Part shown: in pieces, positions 12,135 to 23,646 of the stretch
Numbering within the stretch: position 1 is the stretch's first letter
How the letters are laid out: each line of letters starts with the position of its first letter
Source of the DNA: Neospora caninum Liverpool
Taxonomy: Eukaryota > Apicomplexa > Conoidasida > Eucoccidiorida > Sarcocystidae
Length of the DNA: 64,000 nucleotides
Direction of reading: 5' to 3'
Assembly (NCBI RefSeq): GCF_000208865.1
Contig: NC_018392.1
Location: 930,001 to 994,000 of the forward strand
Translations under genes and position numbers: made by a program
Notes under the pieces: generated by a model
The model's input: the letters and a program-made list of their open reading frames with translations, nothing else
The model's database searches: none
Told to the model about the DNA's origin: nothing

Positions 12135-15100
12135 CTGCTTTCCGTTCCTCGGGAAGAGGACAGCGAGACAGAGAGAAGGAAACTCGCGATATCATGGTGG
12201 CCTTGCCGTGGAACCTGGGGACCACATCACGGTCGACAAAGATGCGAAACACTGGTTCTCTCGGCCGGGGCCGTGGCTATGTGGATGCGGCGAACCTTCC
12301 GCGGCTCTCCAAGGAACCCAACACGTGAGAGAGACGCGCGCGATCGGAAGACCAAGAGACTGACGGGGGAACGAAACCAGTAAACGAACGAGAACAGCCA
12401 ACCCCGCACGTCTTTAAGTATGGAGATGCATGCAGCTCCTCATACGTTCACAGCTGCATCTTTGTTCGTAACCGTTGTCTCACTTTTTGGCGAATGCATG
12501 TCTTACAGGCTGCTCCGAAAGGTGGTTTTGTACCGCGGAGACATCACCGAGTTGAACGTCGATGTGATTGTGAACGCGGCAAATCCCTCTCTTCTTGGCG
12601 GCGGCGGCGTCGACGGCGCCATACATCGAAAGGCTGGCCCGGAGCTACGCGCTTTCAATCAGACCCTCGGCGGATGCAAAACAAGTCAGCCAAGTTTTTC
12701 CGAGTCAAGATCCAGGATAAACCTACTGCCGCAAACAATTCGCCGTGGCTGCTCCAGATCCTCATAGTAACTGTACTTCTACGTGCTGAAACATATATAT
12801 ATATATATATATGTAGGCACACGTTAGACGCTAAATTCTACAGCTAGGGTGAGGTGTCCCGGTGTGGCTGGCACCACAATTTCCTTCGCTGAGTCCCAGT
12901 GGATATGTATACATCTAAATATATGCGCGCATCTCTATTTTCCGTCTGCTTGGTCGCATCGAATATGTTTTTAAGGCACCAGCTCTATGAGTGTGTGAAC
13001 TCCTGGGTTTTCCTCAGGCGAAGTGAAGGCGTCGCCGGCGTTCCAGCTCTGCTGCAAACAAATTTTCCACACAGTCGGGCCGAGAGGCGAACAGCCGCAG
13101 GCTCTTCGGGCGTGCTACCAGAACGCTTTGGAGCTCTTGAAGGTGCGTGAATTAGCGAGGACAAAAACCAGTCATCTCTTCGGCTTCCCGCGTGTGTAAG
13201 AGCTCCGGTCAGTAGGATTCACCAATTCTGTCTGCCGAAAGATGGAAACGCCCGAATTGCCGAGCCTCGCCTCGTCAGCCCGTCAGTCTCGGGCACAACG
13301 TGTGTAGTAGGCGGAAGTGTTTTGTCACCGGACCGAATTTCTTTCTCTCTCCGCAGAAACACGCGGGCTTGGTTGTGTGGGGACGAGAGTCTCGTAGACA
13401 CTGGAGACGACGAATGTTCCCCCGTCATGCTCACACGCATGCGCGGTGCTCTGTGCTGTCTGACCAGAAATCCAAATTCCGCACCATTGCGTTCCCCTGC
13501 ATCTCGACGGGAATCTACGGCTATCCTCAACTCAACGCAGCTCAGGTGAGGACATGCAGACTGCTTCGCCATGGTCCCAGTCCCTCACCGGCAAACTCAA
13601 AGAGAGAGAGACACATGGGCCAGCGGGTCCGCCGTGTTCTGGTCTGCTCGTGTCACTGATTTTTGCACGACGCCTAGGGTGTTTCCCGCTTGCTCGCCGT
13701 TTCGCCGTCCCTCGGCGCCTCCCCTTTGCTCATCAGCGGGGCAAGAGTGTGGAGGTATTTGTACAAGGCGAGAGCAGGCGATGACGCGCTTTTGAAGCTG
13801 GAACCAAAAGGCGCACGACGCGAGACACGGTCCACGGGGGCGCCGCCAGGCAGCGACCAATGCGCGCAGAAAGGCAAACGTGCTGCCCTTTTTCGACTGA
13901 GAGCCCCCGTCGCCCGTAGCTGCGCACTCTGTACCGCGCAAAATACCTCCAAGAAACGCAGCCTGCCTGAACCGTTTCCAGCCCTATGGCGACAGTCTGT
14001 GGACTCACCTTCGCTTCATGTGTCTCCTGGTTCTCGGCTTCACCGTAGGTTGTGACGGACTGCGTCACCAAGTGGCTGAAGGTCCCGGCGAACTTCGAGG
14101 CCGTCGACTTCATTGTTTTTTGCGTGTTCGAGCGACAGGATTTCGTCTTCTACGAACAGGTACGCTTATTCACCGTAACAGCGCACAGTTGGCGCCTGCC
14201 CTCGAGGCTCTGAAGCGTCCAGGGATCCGCGATACACGCCCCTGCGTCGCACGACCGCGTTCGCAGGTTTCGCGCATGGAGTCGGGGGGGGGGGGGGGGG
14301 CGATGTGCGGTCCGGGGGAGTCGAGGCAAAGTTCACGCGAAGGAGCGCGTTCCCTGTTTGCCGCCCGCATCTCACCCCTCTCACACAGGAAACCCATTTC
14401 TGCCTGTCGTGAATCCGCGTCTTCTCACTCTGTGGCCTTGCGTCTCGCTTCAGCTTCTTGCGAAAGTCAAGTGTCGGGCGCCCGTGTCGATCGCCAGCGC
14501 GTTCGCTCCGCCCACGTCCGAAGATGAACCTGCATCTGTCGCGCCACTGCAAGCTCGCCTCGTCACCGCTGCGCCGGACTGTGTCCCCGCGGTGCACGGG
14601 GAGCCGCCCGAGCCTCGCGCAGAGGCGTCGCGTGCAGAGGAGCGAATGGGGAACGCAGGCGACGGCTCGGTCCCGGCTGAGGATCCGGGCGAGGATCCGA
14701 AGCCGTGGGGAGGGTCCTGGGTTCTCTGCGGCGGCGGCGAAGACGCAACGCGTGAGGAAGAAGACGGCATTGGCGACGAAGACGACCGAACGCGGGTGTT
14801 TGCGTACCGGGGCACGCAGGAAGGCATGGAGCTGCAGCCGCTGAAGAGGCCTACAGGGCCGGAGGACAGTCCCTGTGGGTCCAGCACGCGCCGCGAGCGC
14901 CGCGGGCGCCGCGCTGAGGAAGCCTCGCGAGCAGGCGATACGGGCACAACGCGTGGCCAGCAGGCGAGGCGAGAGTCAGCCCTGGAGGCCCGCGAGGGCG
15001 GGAACCGGCAAAAGCGGCGGGCGTCAGTGGACGAGGACAGTTCGGAGGATGACCTCTCTGACGAGTGCCCTGCCGTTCGGCTCGTCGAGAAGCAGGAACG

Positions 15101-16220
15101 CAGGGGTGAAAGGCGAAGACGGAATGAGCGGAAGGACCGACGCGGCCAGCCAGAGCGGCCGACGAAGAAGGAAACCAAGAGACGAAACAGCGACTGCTTC
15201 GACCGGCATCTACAAGAGCGCGTCGATGCCGAGGAGCGCCTAAAGCTCGCGACTGACTACAGTTCCGTGTCGCCCTCTCCCTCGGGAGTTCCTCAGAGCT
15301 GCGGGGCTGGTCACTCTTCGCCACCGCAATCGGCAGGTGGAAGTCCGCGCCAGGCGCTCGCCGCGCAGCTTCACAGTGCGGCACGCGACGCGGAGAGCCT
15401 GAGCGAGAGCGCGAAGACAGTGGAGATCATCTCGGGCGGTGTGGACGAGAACCCGGCTGCGGCTGCCGTGCCCGTTGCGGACGCTCGCCGACAAGAGCCG
15501 GCCCTCGAGCCGGCTACCCCGAGTTCCAGAGACACTGGACAGGAAGCGAAGCTTGCATCAACTCGGGGTTCGGGTTTTCGATCGCCCAATGCGTTCCCTT
15601 TGACTGCTTCAGCTGGAGCCGCGCCGTCGCCAAGATGCGCCGAGGCGTTGCCTGAGGGATCTCCCGCTGAGACAGCCGCGGGCGCCAGTCCGAAAAGCGG
15701 AAACAAGAGTGCGCCGGCGGCGGCGAAAAGGCACAAGAAGCCGCAGTCCGCTGAGGAAAAGAAGAAGGCGTGCAGCCCGCCGGAAGGCAAGCGGAAGACC
15801 AAGCAGGCTTCCAGGCGGGACAGCCAAAACTCTCAGGAGTCGCCCAAGGCTTCTGCAACTACAGCGCAGCCACCGGACCGGACCGCATCGCTCGGCGAGG
15901 AGCTGAGCGGCGCGCCTGGGAATCGTGGGGCGTTGAACGACGGCGAGGAGTCCCACTGGAGCGTGACTCGGCTTGAACTGCCTCCTGTGAATCCTCTCGC
16001 AGAAGGCCCTCTCGTGGGGAACCAGAATTGTCCACTGCAGAGCGCGGACGTCTCCAGTGGCTGTACAGCTCCGAGAGCGTCGTCGGGGGAAACGGAAGAG
16101 CGGAGCAAACGGCCTCTTAGCTCAGTCACGCCGAGGTCCAGCGGCAGTCGCGGAGGTGCGCGGCGAGCGCGCAAACAGCGACACAGAAAGCAGCAAGCAA
16201 AAGGCCGGAGAAACACTTAG
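12135..16220 (+). CDS. MacroD-type macrodomain (ADP-ribosyl hydrolase) protein with long disordered C-terminal tail
   Basis: The exons are 12135-12324 (first ATG at 12194), 12509-12684, 13018-13142, 13468-13545, 14049-14159 and 14454-16220. From that ATG they total 796 codons with consistent phases. Exon 2 gives [20 protein letters not shown], then [19 protein letters not shown]. Exon 3 gives IFHTVGPRG and the helix [13 protein letters not shown], exon 4 [15 protein letters not shown], and exon 5 the final strand [12 protein letters not shown]. The NAAN and GGGGVDG loops define the MacroD/YmdB class, which removes mono-ADP-ribose from acidic residues and deacetylates O-acetyl-ADP-ribose. The usual Gly of the GE motif after GGC is replaced by Ser if the weak donor at 12685 is right. 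The last exon adds about 588 residues rich in Glu, Arg, Ser and Ala with Lys/Arg clusters (ending [17 protein letters not shown]). This suggests a nuclear or nucleic-acid-associated tail, with no domain seen. A nuclear or cytosolic place is inferred because no signal peptide is visible. Confidence 0.88.
12793..12812. repeat. (AT)n microsatellite in a macrodomain-gene intron
   Basis: A pure AT run of about ten units lies in the intron between exons 12509-12684 and 13018-13142. Confidence 0.85.
14284..14300. repeat. Poly-G run of 17 in the last intron of the macrodomain gene
   Basis: Seventeen consecutive G follow GTC at 14281. They lie within the intron 14160-14453. The exact length is prone to sequencing and replication slippage. 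Confidence 0.85.
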
Positions 16221-18437
16221 AGAGAGGCGCTCAGGAACCTCGCTTGTGCGCATTTACGGTCGTGGAGTGCCGTTGAAAATCAGACCTGCGGAACAGGCAC
16301 GAAGAGGTGGGGTCGTACGTAATCCTGAACCTGCTCTGGGGGAAAGATCTAGCGACTTTTTGTGGGAGGTTCGGTGGCAAAGCTCCACGAGGGCTCTCGT
16401 TTTCCGCATGATGTGGCGGAACCTTTTTTTCTGTCCATTTTCGCTCGCGTTTTTGTCGGGTGCGTGGTTTTGTGTTGTGTCGGGAAAACGGTCTTCGCTG
16501 GTGTCCCGCCCGCGTGAATGCCGGGTCGTGGGCTGAGTCCGCTTGAAGCTCAGGATGTGGAGTTGACAGGAGTGTGTTGTCGAGCATTTGCACCCAACCG
16601 GCGAAGCGTTGACCTAGACGAGAGGCAGTCGGTGAGTCGGGCAAGAAAAACGGTCGGCTCCGAGCGCACAGTTCCCAGTTGGACAGTTCCGGGCACAGGC
16701 GTATGTTAGGTGTTCCCTCGACCGAACTGTGCAGGCGGCAGCAGCACTATGTGTGTGAGTGTGTAGCTCTATTACCGTGTCGCATCCGCGCTGATATCTT
16801 GCGAAGCGTTCGAAAGAGCTAGTCATACAGGTCATTGGCGCTTTGGGGTGCCTAGATTATATGCGGCTAAGTTTCTTCCGACACATCACGCTTCGCGGTC
16901 AGGCTCTTGGGGCGCCGAGGCACGTCCGTGTATCGCGAGTTGAAAAGAAGAAGACTCGAGGGCGGTGCCAGACAAATCAGACCTCACACGCGGCACGGTC
17001 CCGCCAACGAGCTGGCGAGTGCATGCGCTGCATGCGTCGCCCTTTGCATGCGTAGCGCTCTGGAGTTGATCCTGGTGACTGTCTGCTGCATGCGAGCAAA
17101 GAGAGCGAAACGGGAGGCGGCTTCGTTCGGCGCTTTCGATATCTTTTCCTGAACCGGAGAGGCCTGTTTTTTCGAGAGAGGAATCTGGCAAAAAAAGACC
17201 TGAAGAAGAAAGTGTACACACACCGTCCTCGAATGGCGGGGCGTCTCCGACCCCGTCGACGCGAGACCGGGCATGCGGTCCTTGCTTGAGGCAAACTTCT
17301 TCAGTTTTCTCCACTCCGATTCGATAGATCCGATCGAAGGATCCTTTCCCTCCTTTCTCTTCTTAAATACAAAACCTAGCGGTCTTCACAGCGTTTCCGT
17401 TTCCCTTCAGGTGTCTGTTTTTTCCCGAGGATCTTTTATGTGCGTGCCCGTCCACCGTGAGACCGGCATACCCTGCGCCGTGCTCTGTTCCGCCGCGACT
17501 TCTCGATTCTTTGTAGAAAATCAAAAGGAAACGCGTCAAGAAGCATGTGAGGAAACACACAGAAATGTATGGGATAGAAGAGGGCTGAGCCCACTTTTAT
17601 CGGTTTGGTCCCTTCCGCTCATACGCCTACACTTCGCGCAACCCGCCGTTGGGTGAGCCGGAGTCACTGGTTTTCACTTTCTCTTATCTTCCTCTTTTTG
17701 AGATTGAGTCTACCTTTTCACCAGCAACCGATCACGGTGGGTGGCTGTCCCCTGGACACTGATCAAGGAAGCCTTGTCCCCATATTCCTGCCAGGCTCTT
17801 CCACTCTTCCGTTTTGGAACGGAGACGCTCCTCCGGATCGGCAAGTTTTCCAGTGCACGCCCTAACCGCTTTTGCGGAACCTTCCGACGGCCGAGAAAAG
17901 GGAAGTGCGAAACCGCCGGAGTGAGCAAGAACGTAGAAGCGGTTCAACACAAAGGTCGTCACACTGTAGAGGTTCGGGGAACAGGGAAAAGAAAACACCT
18001 GACTGGTACATCGGGTGATCCCTTTCCTCACTTTCGCTTCTGTCCTTTCCAAGTCGATTTACCCAGCGACCGTCTCTCTCTTCGGACGACGTCTTTCTGC
18101 CTTTGTGGTTCCCCGTTCGCGTCTCCTGTATCTCCCCCTTCGCCCCGTGGGGATCGCCGTCGCTGCTCCCTCAGCCTGGAATATTTCATGTTTCCCTCGT
18201 TGTCTCCCGTCTTGTCTCGCGCGTACCCCTTTTCTGCCTTTCGGGTTTCTTCAACGATCCGCCGCTTCGTCGGAAGTGTCTGCTGCGTAGCGGATTTCTT
18301 CTGGTCCACTCTTCTTGGAGTTCCTTTTCTTTCACTTCCTTTTCTTTCAGTTCCTTTTCTCTCAGTTCCCTCTTCTTCCAGTTCCTTCCCCCCTCGCCCC
18401 GTCAGCTGGCCTTCGGCTTTTTCTTGCTTGAAACGCG
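16221..18437. other. Intergenic region; no gene recognised
   Basis: This follows the macrodomain stop and should hold its 3' UTR and the 5' region of the gene at 18438. ORFs of 60-240 codons are present, including one that is nearly all Pro/Ser/Leu over the pyrimidine-rich 18000-18420 segment, but none has a motif. The TTTCTTTCACTTCC-like pyrimidine repeats at about 18305-18400 are simple sequence just upstream of the next start codon. Confidence 0.5.
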
Positions 18438-19154
18438 ATGCGCTGGTGGCGTAGCTTCTCCGGGCGCGCGCAACGGGAAGTTTTGCTTCGCGGCTCGCCA
18501 GCATACAAATGGGGCGTTTGGATCGCTGGTCTCGGTGGAGGACTTCTGTGGATTTGGGAGTCCGAGAAGAATGCACCGATTTCCGAGAGGCGCGTCTTTC
18601 TGCCCGCGAAGCGCGAAGTCAGAATGACAGAGGAAGAAATACGAAAGTGGAATGAAAAGTACAGTGGCGGGGCGGCGCTCCTGCCGCCTCCACATCCACA
18701 CGCTAGCTTCGCCAGAGACGTGGCTTCTGGGCGTCACGGCCTGGGCCGAAGAAGCGAGCGGACGGGAGGCAGTTGGCCCGGGGACACAGGAGACGCACGG
18801 AGAGAATGCAACTCAGAATTCGACCGCGACAAGCGAGGAGACGAGAGGGGGGGGGCGAGGGGCGAGCCGCGTTTCTGCGTCGCCAGCGAGGCGCCGGACG
18901 AGTCGGTTCTCTTCTCGTCTCTCCACAGACCTCTGCGGAAACAAGAAGCAGAGATGCGGTCGAGAGACTGGAGGCGAGAGGAGGCCCTCAGGCGCAGAAG
19001 AGAGAGAGAAGCTGAGGACGAGAGGCGAGGTCCGCGTGTGTCGGTCGATGAGGCACGGGAGAAACTGAGAGAACAGCTGAAAAAGGAAACAGGGCAAGAC
19101 GGGGGAGACGGAAGACGCGCACGGAGACAGCCATTCTTTAGCAGCTTGCGCTGA
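18438..19154 (+). CDS. Small single-pass membrane protein, function unknown, possibly mitochondrial
   Basis: An ATG at 18438 opens a 238-codon frame ending at TGA 19152-19154. The N-terminus is short and basic (MRWWRSFSGRAQREVLLRG). One hydrophobic segment (about residues 25-41, WGVWIAGLGGGLLWIW) follows, then a charged stretch with MTEEEIRKWNEKY. The C-terminal third is an Arg/Glu-rich predicted helix (RREEALRRRREREAEDE). A short basic N-terminus before one membrane span fits small inner-membrane proteins of mitochondrial complexes, but no family is recognised. The middle part (about residues 75-163) is of low complexity and may be an intron. A possible donor at 18659 (AAAA/GTACAG, weak) and an excellent acceptor at 18928 (CTCTTCTCGTCTCTCCACAG) would join in phase and give a 148-residue protein. 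Confidence 0.6.
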   Translation: MRWWRSFSGRAQREVLLRGSPAYKWGVWIAGLGGGLLWIWESEKNAPISERRVFLPAKREVRMTEEEIRKWNEKYSGGAALLPPPHPHASFARDVASGRHGLGRRSERTGGSWPGDTGDARRECNSEFDRDKRGDERGGARGEPRFCVASEAPDESVLFSSLHRPLRKQEAEMRSRDWRREEALRRRREREAEDERRGPRVSVDEAREKLREQLKKETGQDGGDGRRARRQPFFSSLR

Positions 19155-22046
19155 GTGCTTCTCAAAGACTCGAACGCGTGCATATCTTGGGGTTGTCTGC
19201 GCTCAGTGACTCGCTAGCGACTGGTGCACACAACGTGTGCGAGTTCCTCCAACAGATGCAGGAGACATACGATAGATTTCCTGTCGGGAACGTTCGCCGT
19301 GCGGTAGCCAGAGTAGATCGACGAGTCGCGTTCCTTTTCAAAAAGCGTGGCGCACGCAATCAGAACTGTTCTCCTGACTCCGGTTCGCCCTTTCGTCCGA
19401 CACCCGCAGTGGAAGCTCATCTCCCAGTCAACCAGACCCCCGTTTGTCTCTGTTTCTGTCTTTTCGCCTTTTGTCAATCGCGTTTTTTCGCACGGTTGTC
19501 TTCTGGTTCATCGGGCCTCTTGTATTTGAGCCCGAGCGCGATTTCTGCGCTGTGCGACCGGAGAGACCACGCGACGACCGGTGTGTTTAACACTAGTTTA
19601 CAAGCGCTCATTCTAATACGTTGTTTAGTTGGAAGCTGAAAGACGAAACCGTTAAGCGCCAGGTAGTCCTGGACACTGAAACCATGAGCGCGCGCCTCGC
19701 TTCCGCGGGGTCTCCCGTGCTGGCTGTCGCGAGGCCTTCGTCACAGACTATGCCTGAAGGCGAAGCCGAAGCCACGTTTTTGTTAGCGACATTGGACGGA
19801 GCGATCCGCAACGCGGCGCGAGCTTCGCACTCCTGCGCTCAACAGTCAGAAAAAATGGTCCTTCGTTGTGTGTTCAAGACACGAGCCAACAGTAACCGCG
19901 GATAAAAAGTCTCTAAACTCTGCGTGGCCAGCGGACATGCAAGCGCCGCCTGCTAGACGGGCGCAGTCACTAGGTACGCTAGACCTGTTCGCTCTACACA
20001 TCCACGTGTGCAGCAGGAGAACGACTGCAGACCGTGCTGGGCGTCTTCGCTTGGCAACGTGAGAGGGAGTGCAGGCTTCCATTCCTACAGTTTATCGGAG
20101 ATATGGATGTGCTTAGCACGGTGCAAGGCGCAGCGGGCTGCCTCTCTGTAGTGGGCATTTGTCCCAATTAACGTGGACACAAATCTGGTGTATGTGTTTC
20201 CGCGCGTCCTTGTGCTTTGCTTCGTCATTTGGACGTGACTGGACGCTCTACGCCAATTGACAAGTGTGGCTTTCCTGGACCAGAGGGGGGACTCCAAAGC
20301 AGTGTGAGCGACATGATTCTTCTTAGGCTCCTAGCCAACCAGCCTCCGACGGAGCATCAGAGCCTTGAACGCCCGTGCCTAAAACGGAGCCGCGTGACGG
20401 CCGCGGGCTGAATCGAACACGAACGGAAACAAAATGGAGACAGAAGAGAACAAGGGAGCGCAACCGCAAAAGGGCCCTGCGATTTGGAAAAACGCAGGAA
20501 AGATTAAAGGCCTCATTGGGACCAGTGGAGCGACTCTCTCCGTGAACTACGGCCGTAACCCGTCCTTCGACTTCCATCACCGTCAACGTCACCTTTCTCT
20601 GCCTCGAGGCTAACTAGCGGGATCCATTCACCATGTGTATGCACATGCGAGCTCGCGTCTATCCATCTTGGCTGTGTGTGTAGATACAGGTCTACGAGAG
20701 AAACCTGGGCCACCCTCGCTCGCGGGCGATCCATGCTCCAGAGTTGTTTCTGATACGTGTAGACAGCAACCAGTCTCCAGATCGTCTTCGACCACCTCCT
20801 ATACAACGTCTCTGCGCATTCGATTTGAGTTGTCGAAGTTGTGGTTCCGGACTCGTGTCTCTCTGGCGCCTGCGCATGTAAGGTCGCCGCGGAACCAGGT
20901 AGCGGTGGCCAGGCCGCCGGTGAAAGAGACATTCCTTCGCCGGACTTTCCACAGCCTCGTAAGAGCCTCACCTGCGCCTCGGCACCGCCGCAAAGGACGA
21001 GCGCTGGCCAAACCTGCCGTCGGAGTCCGGCCCACAGGCGCAGCAGCTACACACCTGGGCATCCTCCAAACGAGCAAAAGGAGATAAAAGGATGCCTCTA
21101 GCTATACATCACGGTGATGTCTAGGTGCCTCCGTACAGAAAAGGGAAGGAGATGTATGGGAAGGAGATGTATCTTGGGACAGAGGCTACATCAGATGTGC
21201 ATTTCCATGCAGATATACACATATCCTGGTGACAATAAATGAGTCGGTGGATATATGGGTAATATGCAAACACACGTGCTGCACATGCCTAATTGTACAT
21301 ATAGAGCTCCAGAAAACACGAAGTATCGCTTGGATATGCGTGCATTGTTTCCGAGCATGTGGATCAAAATTGCGTATCGTGTTTCAGGTCAGCGTTTCCT
21401 TTCTCCTTTCCATCGGCGCCTACACGTCTAGCCTTTGTGCGCTCGGCAAAGCGAAACGGCAATTTGAAGCTTCTACCTGTCAACGTGCATGCAGGGAACG
21501 GCGCGCCGTTCACGAAAAACTCGAGGGCAGTTGGCGTGTCGGGCTGGTTGAAGGCGCAGGACTGAGCACAACAAAGGCAAAGCCCTCTGAGGTGGCGAAA
21601 GGAAAAGCACACGCCACATGCTGGATACGCCTATAGAGCAGCCAATACGGAAAACGTTCCTTCTAACATTTTGAGAGGTCCTTCTGGATTGAACAGACGC
21701 ACAGCAGATTCAGGGGTCACGCGGAGTCGTCACTGGAAGCACACATTCACAAGAATCCCGGGACGCCGGCCTCTCCAAGTTTTTTGCCTATTCCTTTATA
21801 CACACAGGCGGGTGTTCGAGTGCTGGAAAAACACCACGGTGGGAGCAAAAGTTTCTCGCGTACTGTGCCGCTGAGTTCCCCTGGAATCGGAGAGGAGCGC
21901 AGTCAGCATCTGACCACTTTGAGCGCCGCCCGCGAAGCCCTAGCATCATTTTCTCTGCTCTTCACTTGCTTCCTATGTCTTTTATCTGTACGCCCCAGCT
22001 CCGCAACCTCTATTTTTGTCGTGATTCTTCGCTTCCTCCCTCTTCC

Positions 22047-22437
22047 TTCCTCTCTATTTCCTGTACTCTCTTCCATCCTCTCTATTTCTTCTACTCTCTT
22101 CCTTCCTCTCTATTTCTTGTACTCTCTTCCTTCCTCGCTATTTCTTCTACTCTCTTCCATCCTCTCTATTTCTTCTACTCTTTTCCTTCCTCTCTATTTC
22201 CTGTACTCTCTTCCATCCTCTCTATTTCTTCTACTCTCTTCCATCCTCTCTATTTCTTCTACTCTCTTCCATCCTCTCTATTTCCTCTACTCTCTTCCAT
22301 CCTCTCTATTTCCTCTACTCTCTTCCATCCTCTCTATTTCCTCTACTCTCTTCCATCCTCTCTATTTCCTCTACTCTCTTCCTTCCTCTCTATTTCCTCT
22401 ACTCTCTTCCTTCCTCTCTATTTCCTCTACTCTCTTT
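22047..22437. repeat. 28-bp pyrimidine-rich tandem repeat, about 14 copies
   Basis: The anchor TATTTC recurs at 22055, 22083, 22111 and so on to 22419 with an exact 28-bp period. The unit is CTCTATTTCYTCTACTCTCTTCC(A/T)T plus C. Copies differ at one or two positions (TTCTACT, TTGTACT, CTCTACT; CCATCC versus CCTTCC), and the variants are clustered, as expected from duplication of blocks. Because 28 is not a multiple of three, the encoded peptide rotates through the three frames, which argues against coding. Confidence 0.95.
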
Positions 22438-23269
22438 GACCCACTTTACTCTCTTCCTTCCCCTCTCTTTGCTCTACTCTCTTTCTTCTGCTCGCTTGCC
22501 TCCTGCCTCTCTCTTCCTCTCGTTCTTTCGCTCTTTCATCCTCTCTCTTTCTTCCACTCATTCTTCCTCTCTCTGTGAGACAGTGTGTCTCTTCTCGCCT
22601 GCTGACTTGTCGGTTTGTTTCCCGGTCAAGCAGAGCAGCGCATCGGCCCGAGATTGTCGAGCGGGGTCACGAAAGAGCACACTTCTCCTGCCGACTTCAG
22701 AACGCGAGAGTCTCTTTGAAATGTTCGCTTTTGCAAACATGCCTCCGCAGCGTTTTTAGCGCGACAGCTGAATAGCGGGCGGCGGGAACGAGACACGAGC
22801 TGCGAGCAGCGGGACACCCAAATACACACTCCGCATGCCGCGCATGCACCTCGCCACTTTCTTCCCTCTGGGGGTTTCTTCGTTCTCATATCCGAGTTTC
22901 CCTTCCTTTTGAACGCCAAAGATTTAGAGGTGCCGTTGCTTTTCGGCATTGAATCGGAGAGCAACCGTTTTTCGAAGACGTCTTTCGCCCTGCGTTCCCC
23001 CGGAGACGTGAATGCAGCACGAAAATCGCTGACAGCGAGACTTTTTCTCCGTTCTATTCGCCGTTGCTCCCTCCCTTTTTCAACTTCCATTTGTTTATCA
23101 TGCATCCGCACGCCCCCCCTTCATATTCTGTAGGCAACGACATCTACTCATCCTGCCTGCTCGGGTATCTCAATGCCACCGCACCGTCTCTCTGACGCGT
23201 CGAGTTCGCTGGGCCAATCCTTCCTTGTTAGCCCTCCATCTTCTTCCCGGTTGTAAGTCGTGGTCTTTT

Positions 23270-23640
23270 TTCCTGTTGTTTTCCTCTCTTTCTCCGTTTT
23301 TCCTTTCTCCCCTGCTATTCTCTCTCTTGTTCTCTCCCTTGTTCTCTCTCTCGTTCTCTCCCTTGATCTCTCTCTTGTTCTCTCGCTTGGTCTCCCTCGT
23401 TCTCTCTCTTGTTCTCTCTCTTGGTCTCCCTCGTTCTCTCTCTTGGTCTCTCTCGTTCTCTTTCTTGTTCTTCCCATTCTTGTCCGTCTTCTTCTCTCCA
23501 TTCTTCTCCCTCTTCTTCTCTCCATTCTTCTCCCTCTTCTTCTCTCCTTGCATTCCTCTCCATATCTCGCTCTTCGTCTCTACACTGTTTCCCCTCTCCT
23601 CCTCTCCCTTCTGTCCTCTCTCATTTCTTTTCCCTTTTTT
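23270..23640. repeat. Simple pyrimidine tract (CTCT/TTGTTCTC) directly upstream of the bL32-like gene
   Basis: The strand is almost entirely C and T with interspersed TTG, in imperfect 6- to 12-bp units such as TTGTTCTCTCTC and TTGGTCTCCCTCG. It ends within ten bases of the start codon at 23647 and therefore must include the 5' UTR or promoter of that gene. Confidence 0.85.
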
Positions 23641-23646
23641 TACAAT

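Larger units (their letters stand above)
19155..23646. other. No recognised gene; pyrimidine-rich repeats toward the right
   Basis: No family motif is seen in 4.5 kb on either strand. Positions 19600-19850 are open on the plus strand (RLASAGSPVLAVARPSSQ) but carry no domain. The right half is dominated by the 28-bp pyrimidine repeat at 22.0-22.4 kb and the simple pyrimidine tract at 23.27-23.64 kb. Long frames of Leu/Ser/Tyr/Phe over these tracts follow from the repeats. Confidence 0.5.

Noticed and set aside
14450..15178. 242-codon minus-strand ORF and neighbouring minus frames
   Set aside because: They are antisense to the last exon of the macrodomain gene, whose frame is fixed by homology and splice phase upstream.
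22047..22437. Possible CRISPR array
   Set aside because: Direct 28-bp tandem units have no unique spacers, and the genome is eukaryotic.
21784..22578. 264-codon plus-strand ORF of Leu/Ser/Tyr/Phe resembling a multi-pass membrane protein
   Set aside because: It reads through the 28-bp pyrimidine minisatellite. Pyrimidine-only codons give Leu, Ser, Phe and Pro and contain no stops, so both hydrophobicity and openness are artefacts.
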